A stretch of 64,000 bases of DNA from SZUA-35 sp037969565 (GCA_037969565.1 JBBKXQ010000143.1:1-64000), one strand, 5' to 3'; numbered from the stretch's first letter, positions 7,437-16,420 are shown. The notes: generated by a model not told the origin, from the letters alone. Program-made: numbers and translations.

Positions 7437-8885
7437 ATGAAGGTACGAATTGGATTCGTCTTTTTGGCGATGATTGTTTCCCTAGCGCTCGTCGCACCTG
7501 CGGCGGACGCACATGACCCTGGCGGCGACCAGGCCGAGGCATTGAAGGGCCGGCTCTACGACGGCCGCGTAGAAGATCCGAGTCCGGGAGGCGTTCCAAT
7601 GGAAGCGATCTCTGGAGCCCGATGCAAGGGTGGAGTCGCAGCTGGGATCTTTCCTTGCCACAAGGTCGACCTCGACTCGTTCACCCCGCTGACGGATGTC
7701 GAAGCAACCTTCGTCAACGACGTCTGGGGATGGCAGGATCCGGTCAGCGGAATGCAGGTGGCAATCGTCGGCTCATTCGAAGGCACGATCTTCATGGATG
7801 TCACCGATGGCGTGAATCCGGTCTATCTCGGAACGCTTCCGAGCCCGGTTCCTGACGATTTCAGAAACATTTGGGGAGACATCCGAGTCCACGAGAACAC
7901 TGCGTACATCGGCAGCGAAGCTGTCGACTTCGATGGTTACTTCCAAAGTGGTGTGGCCAGCGGGCACGGTGTTCAGGTCGTCGACCTGACGCAATTCCGG
8001 GGCCGAAGCGCACCGTTCGAGATCACTGAGACCGCCCGCTTGACCGACATGACCAACTCCCACAATCTTTCGCTCAATCCAGAAACCGAGCGACTCTATG
8101 TGACCGGATCAGTTTTCTTCCTGAACGAGTGCTCGACCGCCCCCTATGACGACATTTTCAACGGCGAAGGGGGCTCGATCGTCTATGACGTCAGCAACCC
8201 GAACCACCCGGTTTTCGAGGGCTGCCTAGATGCTGATGGCTACAACCACGACATCCAGTGCGTGGTGTACCACGGCCCTGACCGGGAATTTCAAGGTCGC
8301 GAGATCTGCATCGGCTCGAACGAGGATGCGCTGACGATCTACGAGGTCAGCGATCTCGACAACGAAGAAATCCTGGCCAGTGTGAAATATCTCGACTTTG
8401 ACTATTGGCCAGATCCTGAGGCCGGACCTCCGAGCTACTACACCCATCAGGGCTGGCTGAGCGAGGACCACAGCTACTTCTTCCTCGGCGATGAGCTGGA
8501 CGAGTACTCCTCCGGGTTTCCGAGGACCACCTACATCTGGGACTTTGCGGATCTCAGAAATCCTCAGGTGATCGAGGCCTATAGCGACGGGAACGAGTCG
8601 ATCGACCACAACATGTTTGTCCATCGTGGACTGCTGTATCAGTCGAACTACACCTCGGGTCTTTGGATTTACGACGCATGGAAGGCCGACAAGGGTCGGC
8701 TCACGATGCGAGGCTTCTTCGACGTCTTCCCGATCGACGATCGCACCGATTTCTTCGGAACCTGGGGTAACTATCCCTACTTCGGCGATGGAAAAGTGAT
8801 CGTCACGAGCTCGGATGAAGGCATCTTCGTTCTGAACTCCAGGGCAAAGAGCTCCAACAACACCTTCTCCAACGGGCGACGCTGA
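7437..8885 (+). CDS. Secreted choice-of-anchor-B / LVIVD-repeat beta-propeller protein
   Basis: A 482-aa exported protein. A signal peptide spans residues 1-26 (Lys, Arg, a hydrophobic core, cleavage after ADA). The mature part resembles the choice-of-anchor B family, whose LVIVD-like strands form a propeller: GTIFMDVTDGVNPVYLGT, IVYDVSNPNHPVFEG and ALTIYEVSDLDNEEI. HTHQ-like metal residues appear as HNLSLN, YNHDIQCVV, YTHQGWLSED and IDHNMFVH. No C-terminal anchor is seen; it ends in a polar NTFSNGRR tail. Codon use looks less G+C-rich than its neighbours, so recent acquisition is possible. Function is unknown. Confidence 0.85.
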   Translation: MKVRIGFVFLAMIVSLALVAPAADAHDPGGDQAEALKGRLYDGRVEDPSPGGVPMEAISGARCKGGVAAGIFPCHKVDLDSFTPLTDVEATFVNDVWGWQDPVSGMQVAIVGSFEGTIFMDVTDGVNPVYLGTLPSPVPDDFRNIWGDIRVHENTAYIGSEAVDFDGYFQSGVASGHGVQVVDLTQFRGRSAPFEITETARLTDMTNSHNLSLNPETERLYVTGSVFFLNECSTAPYDDIFNGEGGSIVYDVSNPNHPVFEGCLDADGYNHDIQCVVYHGPDREFQGREICIGSNEDALTIYEVSDLDNEEILASVKYLDFDYWPDPEAGPPSYYTHQGWLSEDHSYFFLGDELDEYSSGFPRTTYIWDFADLRNPQVIEAYSDGNESIDHNMFVHRGLLYQSNYTSGLWIYDAWKADKGRLTMRGFFDVFPIDDRTDFFGTWGNYPYFGDGKVIVTSSDEGIFVLNSRAKSSNNTFSNGRR

Positions 8886-8913
8886 GGCTGCTGCCTCTTC
8901 CCGTTTCTACCTT

Positions 8914-8966
8914 GCCGTTCTGCGGCCCCCACAGTGGAAAATTCATGCTGGGTGCTGCAGAACGGC
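8914..8966. repeat. Imperfect long inverted repeat in a 300-bp intergenic stretch
   Basis: GCCGTTCTGC (8914-8923) and GCAGAACGGC (8957-8966) are perfect reverse complements. Pairing continues inward with two mismatches to about 18 bp, leaving a loop of about 17 nt. It follows the LVIVD protein stop and may end its transcript, but has no U-tract. The rest of 8886-9186 shows no recognisable gene or site. Confidence 0.5.
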
Positions 8967-9186
8967 GAACGTCAGAGCCTGGCATTCGGAGCTGCAATCG
9001 AGCCGGTCCGCCGCCCTCTGTTGGGGTTTCGACTGCGGTCGACTCAGATTGAGCACGCATCGGCCGATAGGAAAACGAAGGCGCACGGTGCGTCGGCGGT
9101 CATGTGCCCATGCTGACGTACCAATGCCATTGTGTTTTCAGCGGTTGGGCTATCGGCAACAGGATCAGCGGCGCTGAAGGGCAGTG

Positions 9187-9552
9187 ATGACGTCTCTCGA
9201 AACGAACAAGCAGTCGGGGCGCGACGAGAGTAAGCCGCTCGCTCGTTTCGATGCCGATCACGGCATTCTCTGGCTCGACGACGTACCGATCCCCGTTCGG
9301 CCCGGCGAACGGACGAACGCCGAACTCCTTCGCAGTCTCGTGAGTTGCATCAGAGAGTTGCGGCGGCTTCCCGACGGAGCCCCCTGCCACCTGCGAGATC
9401 GAGAACTGCACACGTTCGCCGATGTCCTCGACCTCACCCATCGTGCGCTTCGGCGCGACGTCCGGCGTGAACTCGTGCTGAACAAGGAACAGGCCGGCGA
9501 TTTGGTTGCCAAGCTGCGGCGTAGTCACCGGGCCGTGCTCGCTGATTCCTGA
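9187..9552 (+). CDS. Hypothetical small protein
   Basis: A 121-aa soluble protein that I do not recognise. It has a polar N-terminus, then GILWLDDVPIPVRPGERTNA and a helical, Arg/Leu-rich C-terminal half. GTG at 9184 directly abuts ATG at 9187; GAAGGG lies about 8 nt before. Base composition at third positions fits coding. The antiporter gene starts 60 bp downstream and could be cotranscribed. Confidence 0.5.
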   Translation: MTSLETNKQSGRDESKPLARFDADHGILWLDDVPIPVRPGERTNAELLRSLVSCIRELRRLPDGAPCHLRDRELHTFADVLDLTHRALRRDVRRELVLNKEQAGDLVAKLRRSHRAVLADS

Positions 9553-9611
9553 CTCGTCCCAACTCGGCTCGGGCTCGAGCAGGGCGCAGTCGTCGATGAC
9601 AAGCTGGGCGT

Positions 9612-10871
9612 GTGGATGTTTCCCAGCTGGCAATCGTCGGAGCCTCGATCATCCTGTTCGCGTTCGTCAGTCGACGGATGGCCCAGGCGCCGGTGACCAT
9701 GCCCATGATGTTCGTGGCTGCCGGGTGGTTGGCCGCCGCCGTCGGCGCGGTCGAGCTCGACCTCGAGGTCGACGCAATCGTCGTTTTGGGTGAATTCACG
9801 CTGGCCGTGATTCTCTTCAGCGACGCCGTTCGAATCAACATCACGGCGCTCCGCCGGGATGCGGCGTTGCCCGGTCGTCTGCTGGCGATCGGCTTGCCAC
9901 TGTCGATCGGGATCGGCGCAATCATGATTGCGCTGGTGATCCCGGCCTTCTCCTTCTGGGAGGCCGCGTTGCTCGCGGCGATTCTCGCCCCGACCGACGC
10001 CGCACTCGGTCAGGCCGTCGTCGAAGACCTGTCGGTGCCATTGCGAGTTCGCCAGGCGCTCAACGTCGAGTCGGGATTGAACGACGGTCTCGTATTGCCC
10101 GCAGTGTTGCTTTTCTTGGCACTGGCGACCGGCGAGGACACCTCCGCCGAGTTCTGGATCCGGTTCGCAACGCGACAAGTAGGACTCGGCATTCTGGTCG
10201 GGCTGGCCATAGGCGCCGCAAGTGGATGGGTCATGAACAAAGCTCGCGACGGGGGCTGGGTCGACGGAATTTACGCCCAGCTCGGCACGTTGTCCGTTGC
10301 CGTCACGGCGTTCCTGACCGCATTGGCCGTGGAGTCCAATGGCTTCCTTGCCGCCTTCGTCGCCGGGCTTGCATTCGGGGCGGTCATGCCCGATCAGACG
10401 GCCGAGCACGTGAGTGAATATGCCGAGGACTCCGGTCGGTTGTTGGCCATCATCGCCTTCTTCGTATTCGGCAACGTGCTGCTTCACGACCACCTCGGAA
10501 ACCCTTCGATCACCGTTCTGGTGTCGGCGCTGTTGATTCTCACCGTCGGCCGGATCCTGCCAGTGGCCGTTGCCTTGATCGGTCTCCGACCGGCGAAGGA
10601 AACGATTGCCTTCATCGGCTGGTTCGGCCCGAGGGGCCTGGCATCGATCCTGTTCGGACTGATTCTGTTGGAGGAGGAACTACCCGGCTCCGACGAATTG
10701 TTCGGGATCATCGCGTGGACCGTCCTGGGAAGCGTTGTCCTGCACGGGGCCACTGCCTCCTGGGGGGCCCGGACCTACGGGGCTTGGTTTGCCGACATGT
10801 CCGAGGAGGAGGCGGCCACGATGCCCGAGTCGGTACCCGTCGAACCGACCCGAACCCGTTGGTCCCGCTGA
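9612..10871 (+). CDS. Cation:proton antiporter, CPA1 (NhaP-like) family
   Basis: A 419-aa polytopic membrane protein with about 12 hydrophobic segments. Family motifs are LAPTDAALGQAVVED (the Asp-containing ion site of CPA1 antiporters), NVESGLNDGLVLPA and FIGWFGPRGLASILF. It would exchange Na+ or K+ for H+ across the cytoplasmic membrane. The GTG start at 9612 puts the first membrane helix at residues 4-20; no strong ribosome site is visible. The short cytosolic tail (SEEEAATMPESVPVEPTRTRWSR) carries no TrkA domain. Confidence 0.9.
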   Translation: MDVSQLAIVGASIILFAFVSRRMAQAPVTMPMMFVAAGWLAAAVGAVELDLEVDAIVVLGEFTLAVILFSDAVRINITALRRDAALPGRLLAIGLPLSIGIGAIMIALVIPAFSFWEAALLAAILAPTDAALGQAVVEDLSVPLRVRQALNVESGLNDGLVLPAVLLFLALATGEDTSAEFWIRFATRQVGLGILVGLAIGAASGWVMNKARDGGWVDGIYAQLGTLSVAVTAFLTALAVESNGFLAAFVAGLAFGAVMPDQTAEHVSEYAEDSGRLLAIIAFFVFGNVLLHDHLGNPSITVLVSALLILTVGRILPVAVALIGLRPAKETIAFIGWFGPRGLASILFGLILLEEELPGSDELFGIIAWTVLGSVVLHGATASWGARTYGAWFADMSEEEAATMPESVPVEPTRTRWSR

Positions 10872-10934
10872 CTCGAACGAGCTTGGCCGGAAAGCGGTTG
10901 CGACCACGGCGTTCGGCTGATTGACTTACCCACG

Positions 10935-10970
10935 ATGACCGACCAGAGAATTCTCGTAGTACTCACGTAG
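10935..10970 (+). CDS. ilvB leader peptide with Ile-Leu-Val-Val-Leu codons
   Basis: An 11-codon frame, MTDQRILVVLT, carries five consecutive branched-chain codons (ATT CTC GTA GTA CTC, 10950-10964) and stops at TAG, 10968-10970. It precedes a stem-loop and a U-tailed terminator and lies 147 bp ahead of ilvB. Leader peptides of this kind control ilvBNC by attenuation in other actinobacteria such as Corynebacterium. No Shine-Dalgarno was seen, so a leaderless start is possible. Confidence 0.72.
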   Translation: MTDQRILVVLT

Positions 10971-11029
10971 CGCACGGCGGTCTTCTTTTCGTGCGCTCAG
11001 CCTCCCCCCGGGGAGGCTTTCTTGTTTTT
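10969..11029 (+). promoter_or_regulatory. Transcription attenuator of ilvBNC
   Basis: Directly after the leader peptide, AGCGCACG (10969-10976) pairs with CGTGCGCT (10990-10997). This is followed by a terminator stem AGCCTCC (10999-11005) / GGAGGCT (11012-11018) with a C/G loop and the tail TTTCTTGTTTTT. Ribosome stalling on the Ile/Leu/Val codons would disturb the first stem and could prevent the terminator. I did not identify a unique antiterminator pairing. Confidence 0.7.
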
Positions 11030-11117
11030 CCGATCCAAACCGCCAGACTGCCTCTCGCAACGATGCGATGGCATCAGTCCCGCCCACACACCCCGCCGAC
11101 ACACCGGAGCACCTGTC

Positions 11118-12914
11118 ATGACCCAGCCTGAGCGACTCAATGGGGGCCAAGCCCTGATCAGGAGTCTCGAGATGGAAGGGGTAGAGATCATCTTCGGCTA
11201 TCCCGGTGGAGCGATTCTTCCCGTTTACGACCCGATCATCGATGCCAAACTGCGCCATGTCCTGGTCCGACATGAGCAGGGCGCTGGTCACATGGCCGAG
11301 GGTTACGCCCACGCCACCGGCAAGCCCGGCGTGTGCATGGTCACCAGTGGGCCCGCAGCCACCAACGTCGTCACCCCGCTGGCCGATGCCATGCTCGACT
11401 CGGTTCCCATGGTGTGCATCACCGGGCAGGTCGCGCTCAGTGCGATCGGCACCGATGCGTTCCAGGAGTGCGACACCACGGGCATCACCCGATCGATCAC
11501 GAAACACAACTTCCTCGTCACTCGAGCCGAAGACATTCCCCGCATCATCCGGGAAGCGTTCCACATCGCCACCACCGGACGCCCCGGTCCAGTGCTGGTC
11601 GACATTCCGAAGAACATCGTCGACGCCGGCAATCCCGATGCCTATTTCGATTGGGAATGGCCGACCGAATTCGATCTGCCGGGGTACACGCCGAACGTCG
11701 ATCCCGACCCTGCGTCGATTGCGGCAGCAATCGAGCTCATGCTCGCGGCCAAACGCCCCGTGCTGTACGTCGGGGGAGGCGTGCTCAAGGCTCGTGGCGC
11801 CACGATTCTGCGTGAACTCGCCGAGCTCACCGGAATCCCCGTTGTCACCACACTCATGGCTCGCGGTGCCTTTCCCGACAGTCATGAACTCTGCCTGGGT
11901 ATGCCGGGAATGCACGGCAACTACACGGCGATCACGGCCATCCAGCAGTGCGACCTCTTGATCGCCATGGGAAGCCGGTTCGACGATCGGGTCACCGGCA
12001 AGGTCGGTGCTTTTGCTCCCGATGCGAAGGTGATCCACGTCGACATCGATCCTGCCGAGCACGGCAAGGTGCGGATGCCAGACGTGCCCATCGTCGGCGA
12101 TTGCCGTATCGCCATGGAGTTGCTGGTCGAGGGCCTGAGGGCCAAGGGCGTGCCGGGCACGCAGCCAGACCTAGCTCCGTGGCGTCAAAAGGTGTCGGGT
12201 TGGCAGGAGAAGTATCCGCTCACCTACGAACCGTCTGCCCCCGGCCAGTTGCTCAAACCGCAATACGTTCTCGAACGTCTGCGTGATCTCTCACCGGCCG
12301 ACACGATCGTCGCCTCGGGAGTGGGTCAGCACCAGATGTGGGCGAGTCAGTATTGGAAGTTCGACTACCCCTACACCTGGATCAACTCCGGTGGACTCGG
12401 CACCATGGGCTTCTCGATCCCGGCTGCCATCGGTGCGAAGGCCGGGATGCCCGACCGCACGGTTTGGGCCGTCGACGGCGATGGCAACTTCCAGATGACC
12501 GCCCAAGAGCTCGTCACGGCTTCGGTCGAGAAGATCCCGATCAAGGTGGCACTGATGAACAACGCCTACCTCGGGATGGTTCGCCAGTGGCAGTCGCTGT
12601 TCTACGACGAGCGCCTCAGCGAGGTCTATCTCAGTCACGACATGCCCGACTACGTGAAGTGGGCCGAGGCGATGGGTTGTGCGGCGTTCCGGGTGGAAGA
12701 CCCCGACGAGGTCGACGCCGTGATCCAGAAGGCGAACGAGATCAATGATCGACCGGTCGTGATCGAGTTCCGGTGCCACAGTGAAGAGAATGTCTACCCG
12801 ATGGTGCCGGCCGGCGGTTCGAACGACTCGGTCATCGTCGACCCCTCACAACAGCCTTCGCTGGACGCCGAGCGAGCTGCCGCTTCGGCCGCGGCCGAAG
12901 GGGACCGGTCATGA
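11118..12914 (+). CDS. ilvB: Acetolactate synthase (AHAS) large, catalytic subunit
   Basis: A 598-aa thiamine-diphosphate enzyme that makes acetolactate or acetohydroxybutyrate, the first common step of Val/Leu and Ile synthesis. Order: PYR domain with the catalytic Glu in HEQGAGHMAEG, the central FAD/CoA-like domain (VGGGVLKARG), then the PP domain with the ThDP motif GDGNFQMTAQE ending in NN. ATG at 11118 has GGAG 8 nt upstream; the longer frame would run through the attenuator. It is the first gene of ilvBNC, under the leader-peptide attenuator. Length is standard for the family. Confidence 0.97.
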   Translation: MTQPERLNGGQALIRSLEMEGVEIIFGYPGGAILPVYDPIIDAKLRHVLVRHEQGAGHMAEGYAHATGKPGVCMVTSGPAATNVVTPLADAMLDSVPMVCITGQVALSAIGTDAFQECDTTGITRSITKHNFLVTRAEDIPRIIREAFHIATTGRPGPVLVDIPKNIVDAGNPDAYFDWEWPTEFDLPGYTPNVDPDPASIAAAIELMLAAKRPVLYVGGGVLKARGATILRELAELTGIPVVTTLMARGAFPDSHELCLGMPGMHGNYTAITAIQQCDLLIAMGSRFDDRVTGKVGAFAPDAKVIHVDIDPAEHGKVRMPDVPIVGDCRIAMELLVEGLRAKGVPGTQPDLAPWRQKVSGWQEKYPLTYEPSAPGQLLKPQYVLERLRDLSPADTIVASGVGQHQMWASQYWKFDYPYTWINSGGLGTMGFSIPAAIGAKAGMPDRTVWAVDGDGNFQMTAQELVTASVEKIPIKVALMNNAYLGMVRQWQSLFYDERLSEVYLSHDMPDYVKWAEAMGCAAFRVEDPDEVDAVIQKANEINDRPVVIEFRCHSEENVYPMVPAGGSNDSVIVDPSQQPSLDAERAAASAAAEGDRS

Positions 12915-13435
12915 ACCGTCCCGGCGATCTTCACCACCACACCCTTGCCGTCCTGGTCGAAAACAAGGCCGGTGTGCTCGCACGTGTGGCCGATCTGTTT
13001 GCTCGACGGAGCTACAACATCGTGTCGCTGGCCGTTGCTCCCACCGATGATCCTCGCTTCAGCCGCATCACGATCGTCGTCGACGTCGAGTCTTCACCGC
13101 TCGAACAGATCGTGAAGCAACTCTTCAAGCTGATCAACGTGGTCGAGATCGCCGAGATGTGGCCCGACGAATCCATCACCCGCGAGTTGATCGTCGTCAA
13201 CGTCGAGGTTTCTGCCGACCGACGGCCCGAGCTCGACACACTTATCGCCGAAACTCATGGTCGTCTGCTTCATGACGCCGACGGTCACGTCACCATAAGC
13301 TTGGCCGGGGATCCGTCCGAGATCGACGCCATCGAGGAGCGCCTTCGGGCATTCACGATCGTCGGGCTCCAGCGCACCGGTCGAATTGCCCTGCCCAAGA
13401 TCGGGGCCAACGTCCCGCTCACCCGGGCCGATTGA
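12911..13435 (+). CDS. ilvN: Acetolactate synthase small, regulatory subunit
   Basis: A 174-aa regulatory subunit with an N-terminal ACT domain (HTLAVLVENKAGVLARVADL, residues 8-27) and a second ACT-like C-terminal domain. It binds valine and confers feedback control on IlvB. Its ATG overlaps the ilvB stop by 4 bp (ATGA), so translation of the two subunits is coupled. Confidence 0.96.
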   Translation: MNRPGDLHHHTLAVLVENKAGVLARVADLFARRSYNIVSLAVAPTDDPRFSRITIVVDVESSPLEQIVKQLFKLINVVEIAEMWPDESITRELIVVNVEVSADRRPELDTLIAETHGRLLHDADGHVTISLAGDPSEIDAIEERLRAFTIVGLQRTGRIALPKIGANVPLTRAD

Positions 13436-13521
13436 GCGATCAGATCCGCACTCGCGTCGCTCGCCTCTAGTCTCTGCCGCATCAAGTGGCTCAACCCACC
13501 AACCAGCCAGGAGTTCCCGTC

Positions 13522-14553
13522 GTGGTCAACATCTATTACGAAGCCGACGCTGATCGTTCGCTCATCGCCGATCGCAAGGTGGCCGTACTCGGCTACGGCT
13601 CGCAGGGCCACGCCCACGCGCTCAACCTGAAGGAGTCGGGCATCGACGTTCGGATCGGCCTGCGCGAGGGCTCCTCGTCGAAGGCGAAGGCTGAGGAGGC
13701 CGGGCTGCGAGTTTTGTCGGTCGCCGACGCAACGGCGGAAGCCGATTTGATCATGATGCTCATGCCCGACACCGAAATGGGCGCGATCTACGACGAGAGC
13801 ATCGCTCCCAACCTCCAAGACGGGGATGCCCTCTTCTTCGCCCACGGATTCAACATCCGCTTCGGTCTGATCACGCCGCCCGACAACGTCGATGTTTGTA
13901 TGGTCGCGCCGAAGGGCCCTGGCCACCTCGTGCGTCGCACCTACCTCGAAGGGGGCGGCGTTCCCGCCCTCATCGCCGTCGAAAACGATGCCTCGGGCAA
14001 CGCGAAGGGCATTGCCCTTGCCTACGCCGACGCCATCGGCGGCAGTCGGGCCGGCGTCATCGAGACGACCTTCACCGAGGAAACCGAAACCGACCTCTTC
14101 GGTGAGCAGGCCGTGCTCTGTGGCGGCACGACGGCGCTTGTGCAGGCCGGATTCGAGACCCTGATCGAGGCCGGCTATCAGCCCGAGGTCGCCTATTTCG
14201 AGTGTCTTCACGAACTCAAGCTCATCGTCGATCTCATGTACGAAGAAGGAATCGCCGGAATGCGTTACTCGGTGAGTGATACCGCCGAGTGGGGCGATCT
14301 CACCAGCGGTCCCCGAGTGATCAATGCCGACGTGAAGGCCACGATGAAGGACATCTTGACCGACATCCAAGACGGCACGTTCGCCAACAACTGGGTGGCC
14401 GAGAGCCGTTCGGGCCGGGAGAACTTCAAGCGTCTGGAAGATGCCGGTCACGAGCATCCGATCGAGACTGTCGGCAAGAAGCTGCGGGGCATGATGCCGT
14501 GGATCAGCCAGGGCAAGGCCAGCGTGCGCGAAACCAGCGGTGGGCAAGGCTGA
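13522..14553 (+). CDS. ilvC: Ketol-acid reductoisomerase, class I (short form)
   Basis: A 343-aa NADPH- and Mg-dependent enzyme converting acetolactate to dihydroxyisovalerate. The Rossmann motif GYGSQGHAHALN sits near residue 25, and the C-terminal knotted domain carries the metal-binding Asp and Glu residues (ELKLIVDLMYEEG). I chose the GTG at 13522: CAGGAG lies 8 nt before it and the resulting start (MVNIYYEADAD) matches the family. A GTG at 13486 gives 12 more residues. It is 86 bp after ilvN; TAGTCT near 13466 might provide a secondary promoter. Confidence 0.95.
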   Translation: MVNIYYEADADRSLIADRKVAVLGYGSQGHAHALNLKESGIDVRIGLREGSSSKAKAEEAGLRVLSVADATAEADLIMMLMPDTEMGAIYDESIAPNLQDGDALFFAHGFNIRFGLITPPDNVDVCMVAPKGPGHLVRRTYLEGGGVPALIAVENDASGNAKGIALAYADAIGGSRAGVIETTFTEETETDLFGEQAVLCGGTTALVQAGFETLIEAGYQPEVAYFECLHELKLIVDLMYEEGIAGMRYSVSDTAEWGDLTSGPRVINADVKATMKDILTDIQDGTFANNWVAESRSGRENFKRLEDAGHEHPIETVGKKLRGMMPWISQGKASVRETSGGQG

Positions 14554-14589
14554 CCACCTGCGCTGGGCCGACTGGCCTCATCAGTCGTA

Positions 14590-14637
14590 GTTCTGGAGGC
14601 CCTCACCGTCGCTTTCGACGGTAGACGCCTCCAGAAC
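14590..14637. terminator. Bidirectional nested hairpin after ilvC
   Basis: GTTCTGGAGGC (14590-14600) pairs with GCCTCCAGAAC (14627-14637). Inside it ACCGTCG pairs with CGACGGT around a CTTT loop (14605-14622). The two stems total 18 bp, separated by 4-nt internal strands. It sits between convergent ilvC and the Rieske gene, without a U-tract. Confidence 0.65.
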
Positions 14638-14656
14638 GAGCGAGAGGCGGGTCGGG

Positions 14657-16330
14657 TCAGCGGCGGGGCGGGCGGCCGGTCTTGATGAAGTCGAGCGACT
14701 CCTGAACGGTGCGGGCGACGAACCGCTCGCGCCGGGGAGCGTGGACCAATCGGGCGGCAGCGGCCAGAGGTAGAGCGGAGCCGGTGAACGCGGCTTCCTC
14801 CCTGGCCGCTTGCACGGTTTTCACCAAGTGGGCAACAACGATGAACGAACCGCCTCGGTCGTCCATTGCGTCGCGGGCCAACTGATCAGCCACCACATCT
14901 CGGTCGCCCTCGAGAGCGGCTGCGACCACACCGCCGGGTTCCTCCATGGGCAGAACACCAACGCGTCGCTCGTAGCGGCCCGTGTCGAAGGCGAGCCATG
15001 CCGTGAACAACGCCAGTCTGGCTGTGTGGGGCCCGGGGTCGTGGTGCCAGGCCCATCGGGCCGCTCGTGCGTAGGTGAGGCCGTGGGTGATGTCGAGCCA
15101 GCCGAATCCCGCCGTCGGGTCGGTTTCGGGTTTGAGGTCGTAGCGCAGCAGACGCTGCGAGGCGGCGAGTGAAACCGCATCGAGAAGTCCTTCGATCCCA
15201 GCCCCATCAACGACGGCGCGGGCCGCAAGGTCGATGGGCGTTTCATCGGCAGTGAGGAGATCGGTGGCGAGTGCCTCGGGGGTCCAGCCCGTGGTCGTGC
15301 GGTCTGCGCTCGACGCCAGAAGGTCGAGGTCGATCGCTTCCAGTGCCCGCATCGTTTTGCGCATGTAGGGGAGCGTGTCTTCGCGGGTGCCACCGCTGAT
15401 CGACACCGTGAGGTGGGGGAGCAGCTCGCCGGCACGATGCCAACCCACCCGATCGAGCAATTCGAATGCCTTCTGGGTGTAGATCGCTCCGTGGCCGTAA
15501 CCAATGTGGTGCTTGCTCACCGCCTCGATGAACTGATGGCGGATGACCGCTTGATCGATACCGGTCTCCACGGCCGACGCCGTCCACGCCATGGCCCCCG
15601 AGTAGTTCTCGCTTTCCATGGCAGCAGGAAAGTTGACGGTGCCATCAGGGGGCGGGATGGGTCGGCTCGGATGGCCTCGATTCTCCTCGGCGATACCTGC
15701 CAGACCCTGGACCAGCGCCAGGGCACGGTCGTCGCCGTGCCACACCTCGGAGAGGTGAAGGCAATCGGCGGCCAGCGCGATCTCGTGACCGGGGCCGTCT
15801 TCGTTCTTCGCCGCCCCGAGTTTGGCGCCTTCCCACATGATGTCGGCCGGGGTGGCATCGTTGGCGAGGAGACGCAGGCTGTCGCGAGCAACTTGGCCGG
15901 GATAGTTCGAAGCGATGCCACGTCGAAGGCTCGGCCACAAACGAGCGAGCGCTTCATCCTTCGTCGGCGTGGTGACGCTCACCTCGATCGTGCCGTCGTC
16001 GGCCACCGACACGGCGTGACAGGCCACGTCTTCTTCACCGAGCATGCACACTCCGTCGGTGACCCGGAACTTCCAGTTGTGCCACTGGCAGGTGACGGCG
16101 GGCTCGCCATCAGGCCCCACGCTCAGCGTGCCGGTGGCGAGTCCATAACCCTGGTGAGGGCAGCTGTTGTCGAGAGCATGCACCCCTTTGGAGGTGCGGA
16201 TCACCACGACCTTGTGAGACCCCACCGAAGCCATCTTCATGGTGTCGACTCCGAAGTCGTCGAGCTTGCCCACCGACGCAACGGTCGTTCGGTCGGTAGC
16301 CGTCTCGGTCGAGTCTGCCAGCGAGGTCAT
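14657..16330 (-). CDS. Rieske [2Fe-2S] domain fused to a large helical, questin-oxidase-like domain
   Basis: About 557 aa. Residues 15-120 form a complete Rieske domain: CPHQG (C57, H59) and CQWHNW (C81, H84) are the four cluster ligands. The remaining 430 residues are mostly helical and His-rich (HHIGYGHG at 274-281; DITHGLTYARAARW further on). They recall the questin oxidase-like family, a tentative call made from pattern memory. It is not a standard ring-hydroxylating oxygenase: the expected catalytic-domain facial triad was not recognised. The ATG at 16330 was preferred to a TTG at 16366. Substrate is unknown. The gene is convergent with ilvC. Confidence 0.78.
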   Translation of the reverse strand: MTSLADSTETATDRTTVASVGKLDDFGVDTMKMASVGSHKVVVIRTSKGVHALDNSCPHQGYGLATGTLSVGPDGEPAVTCQWHNWKFRVTDGVCMLGEEDVACHAVSVADDGTIEVSVTTPTKDEALARLWPSLRRGIASNYPGQVARDSLRLLANDATPADIMWEGAKLGAAKNEDGPGHEIALAADCLHLSEVWHGDDRALALVQGLAGIAEENRGHPSRPIPPPDGTVNFPAAMESENYSGAMAWTASAVETGIDQAVIRHQFIEAVSKHHIGYGHGAIYTQKAFELLDRVGWHRAGELLPHLTVSISGGTREDTLPYMRKTMRALEAIDLDLLASSADRTTTGWTPEALATDLLTADETPIDLAARAVVDGAGIEGLLDAVSLAASQRLLRYDLKPETDPTAGFGWLDITHGLTYARAARWAWHHDPGPHTARLALFTAWLAFDTGRYERRVGVLPMEEPGGVVAAALEGDRDVVADQLARDAMDDRGGSFIVVAHLVKTVQAAREEAAFTGSALPLAAAARLVHAPRRERFVARTVQESLDFIKTGRPPRR

Positions 16331-16420
16331 GTCGTCGATGATTCTCCCGATCCCCGGGTTCGTCAATCGGCGGGGCCGACCTTCACGGTGTGAACGCAGC
16401 GAACCGTGGGCCGCGAACGG

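Noticed and set aside
10969..11029. T-box riboswitch for ilvB
   Set aside because: No T-box consensus or specifier loop; the short peptide with Ile/Leu/Val codons explains the region better.
10926..12062. Long open frame antisense to ilvB and the attenuator
   Set aside because: No motif, His/Asp-rich translation typical of a shadow frame, and it would run across the leader region.
13285..14547. Long open frame antisense to ilvC (about 420 codons)
   Set aside because: It mirrors the codon periodicity of ilvC in high-G+C DNA and has no family motif; ilvC is certain.
16331..16366. TTG start for the Rieske protein
   Set aside because: No ribosome site or -10 in place; the ATG at 16330 is simpler.
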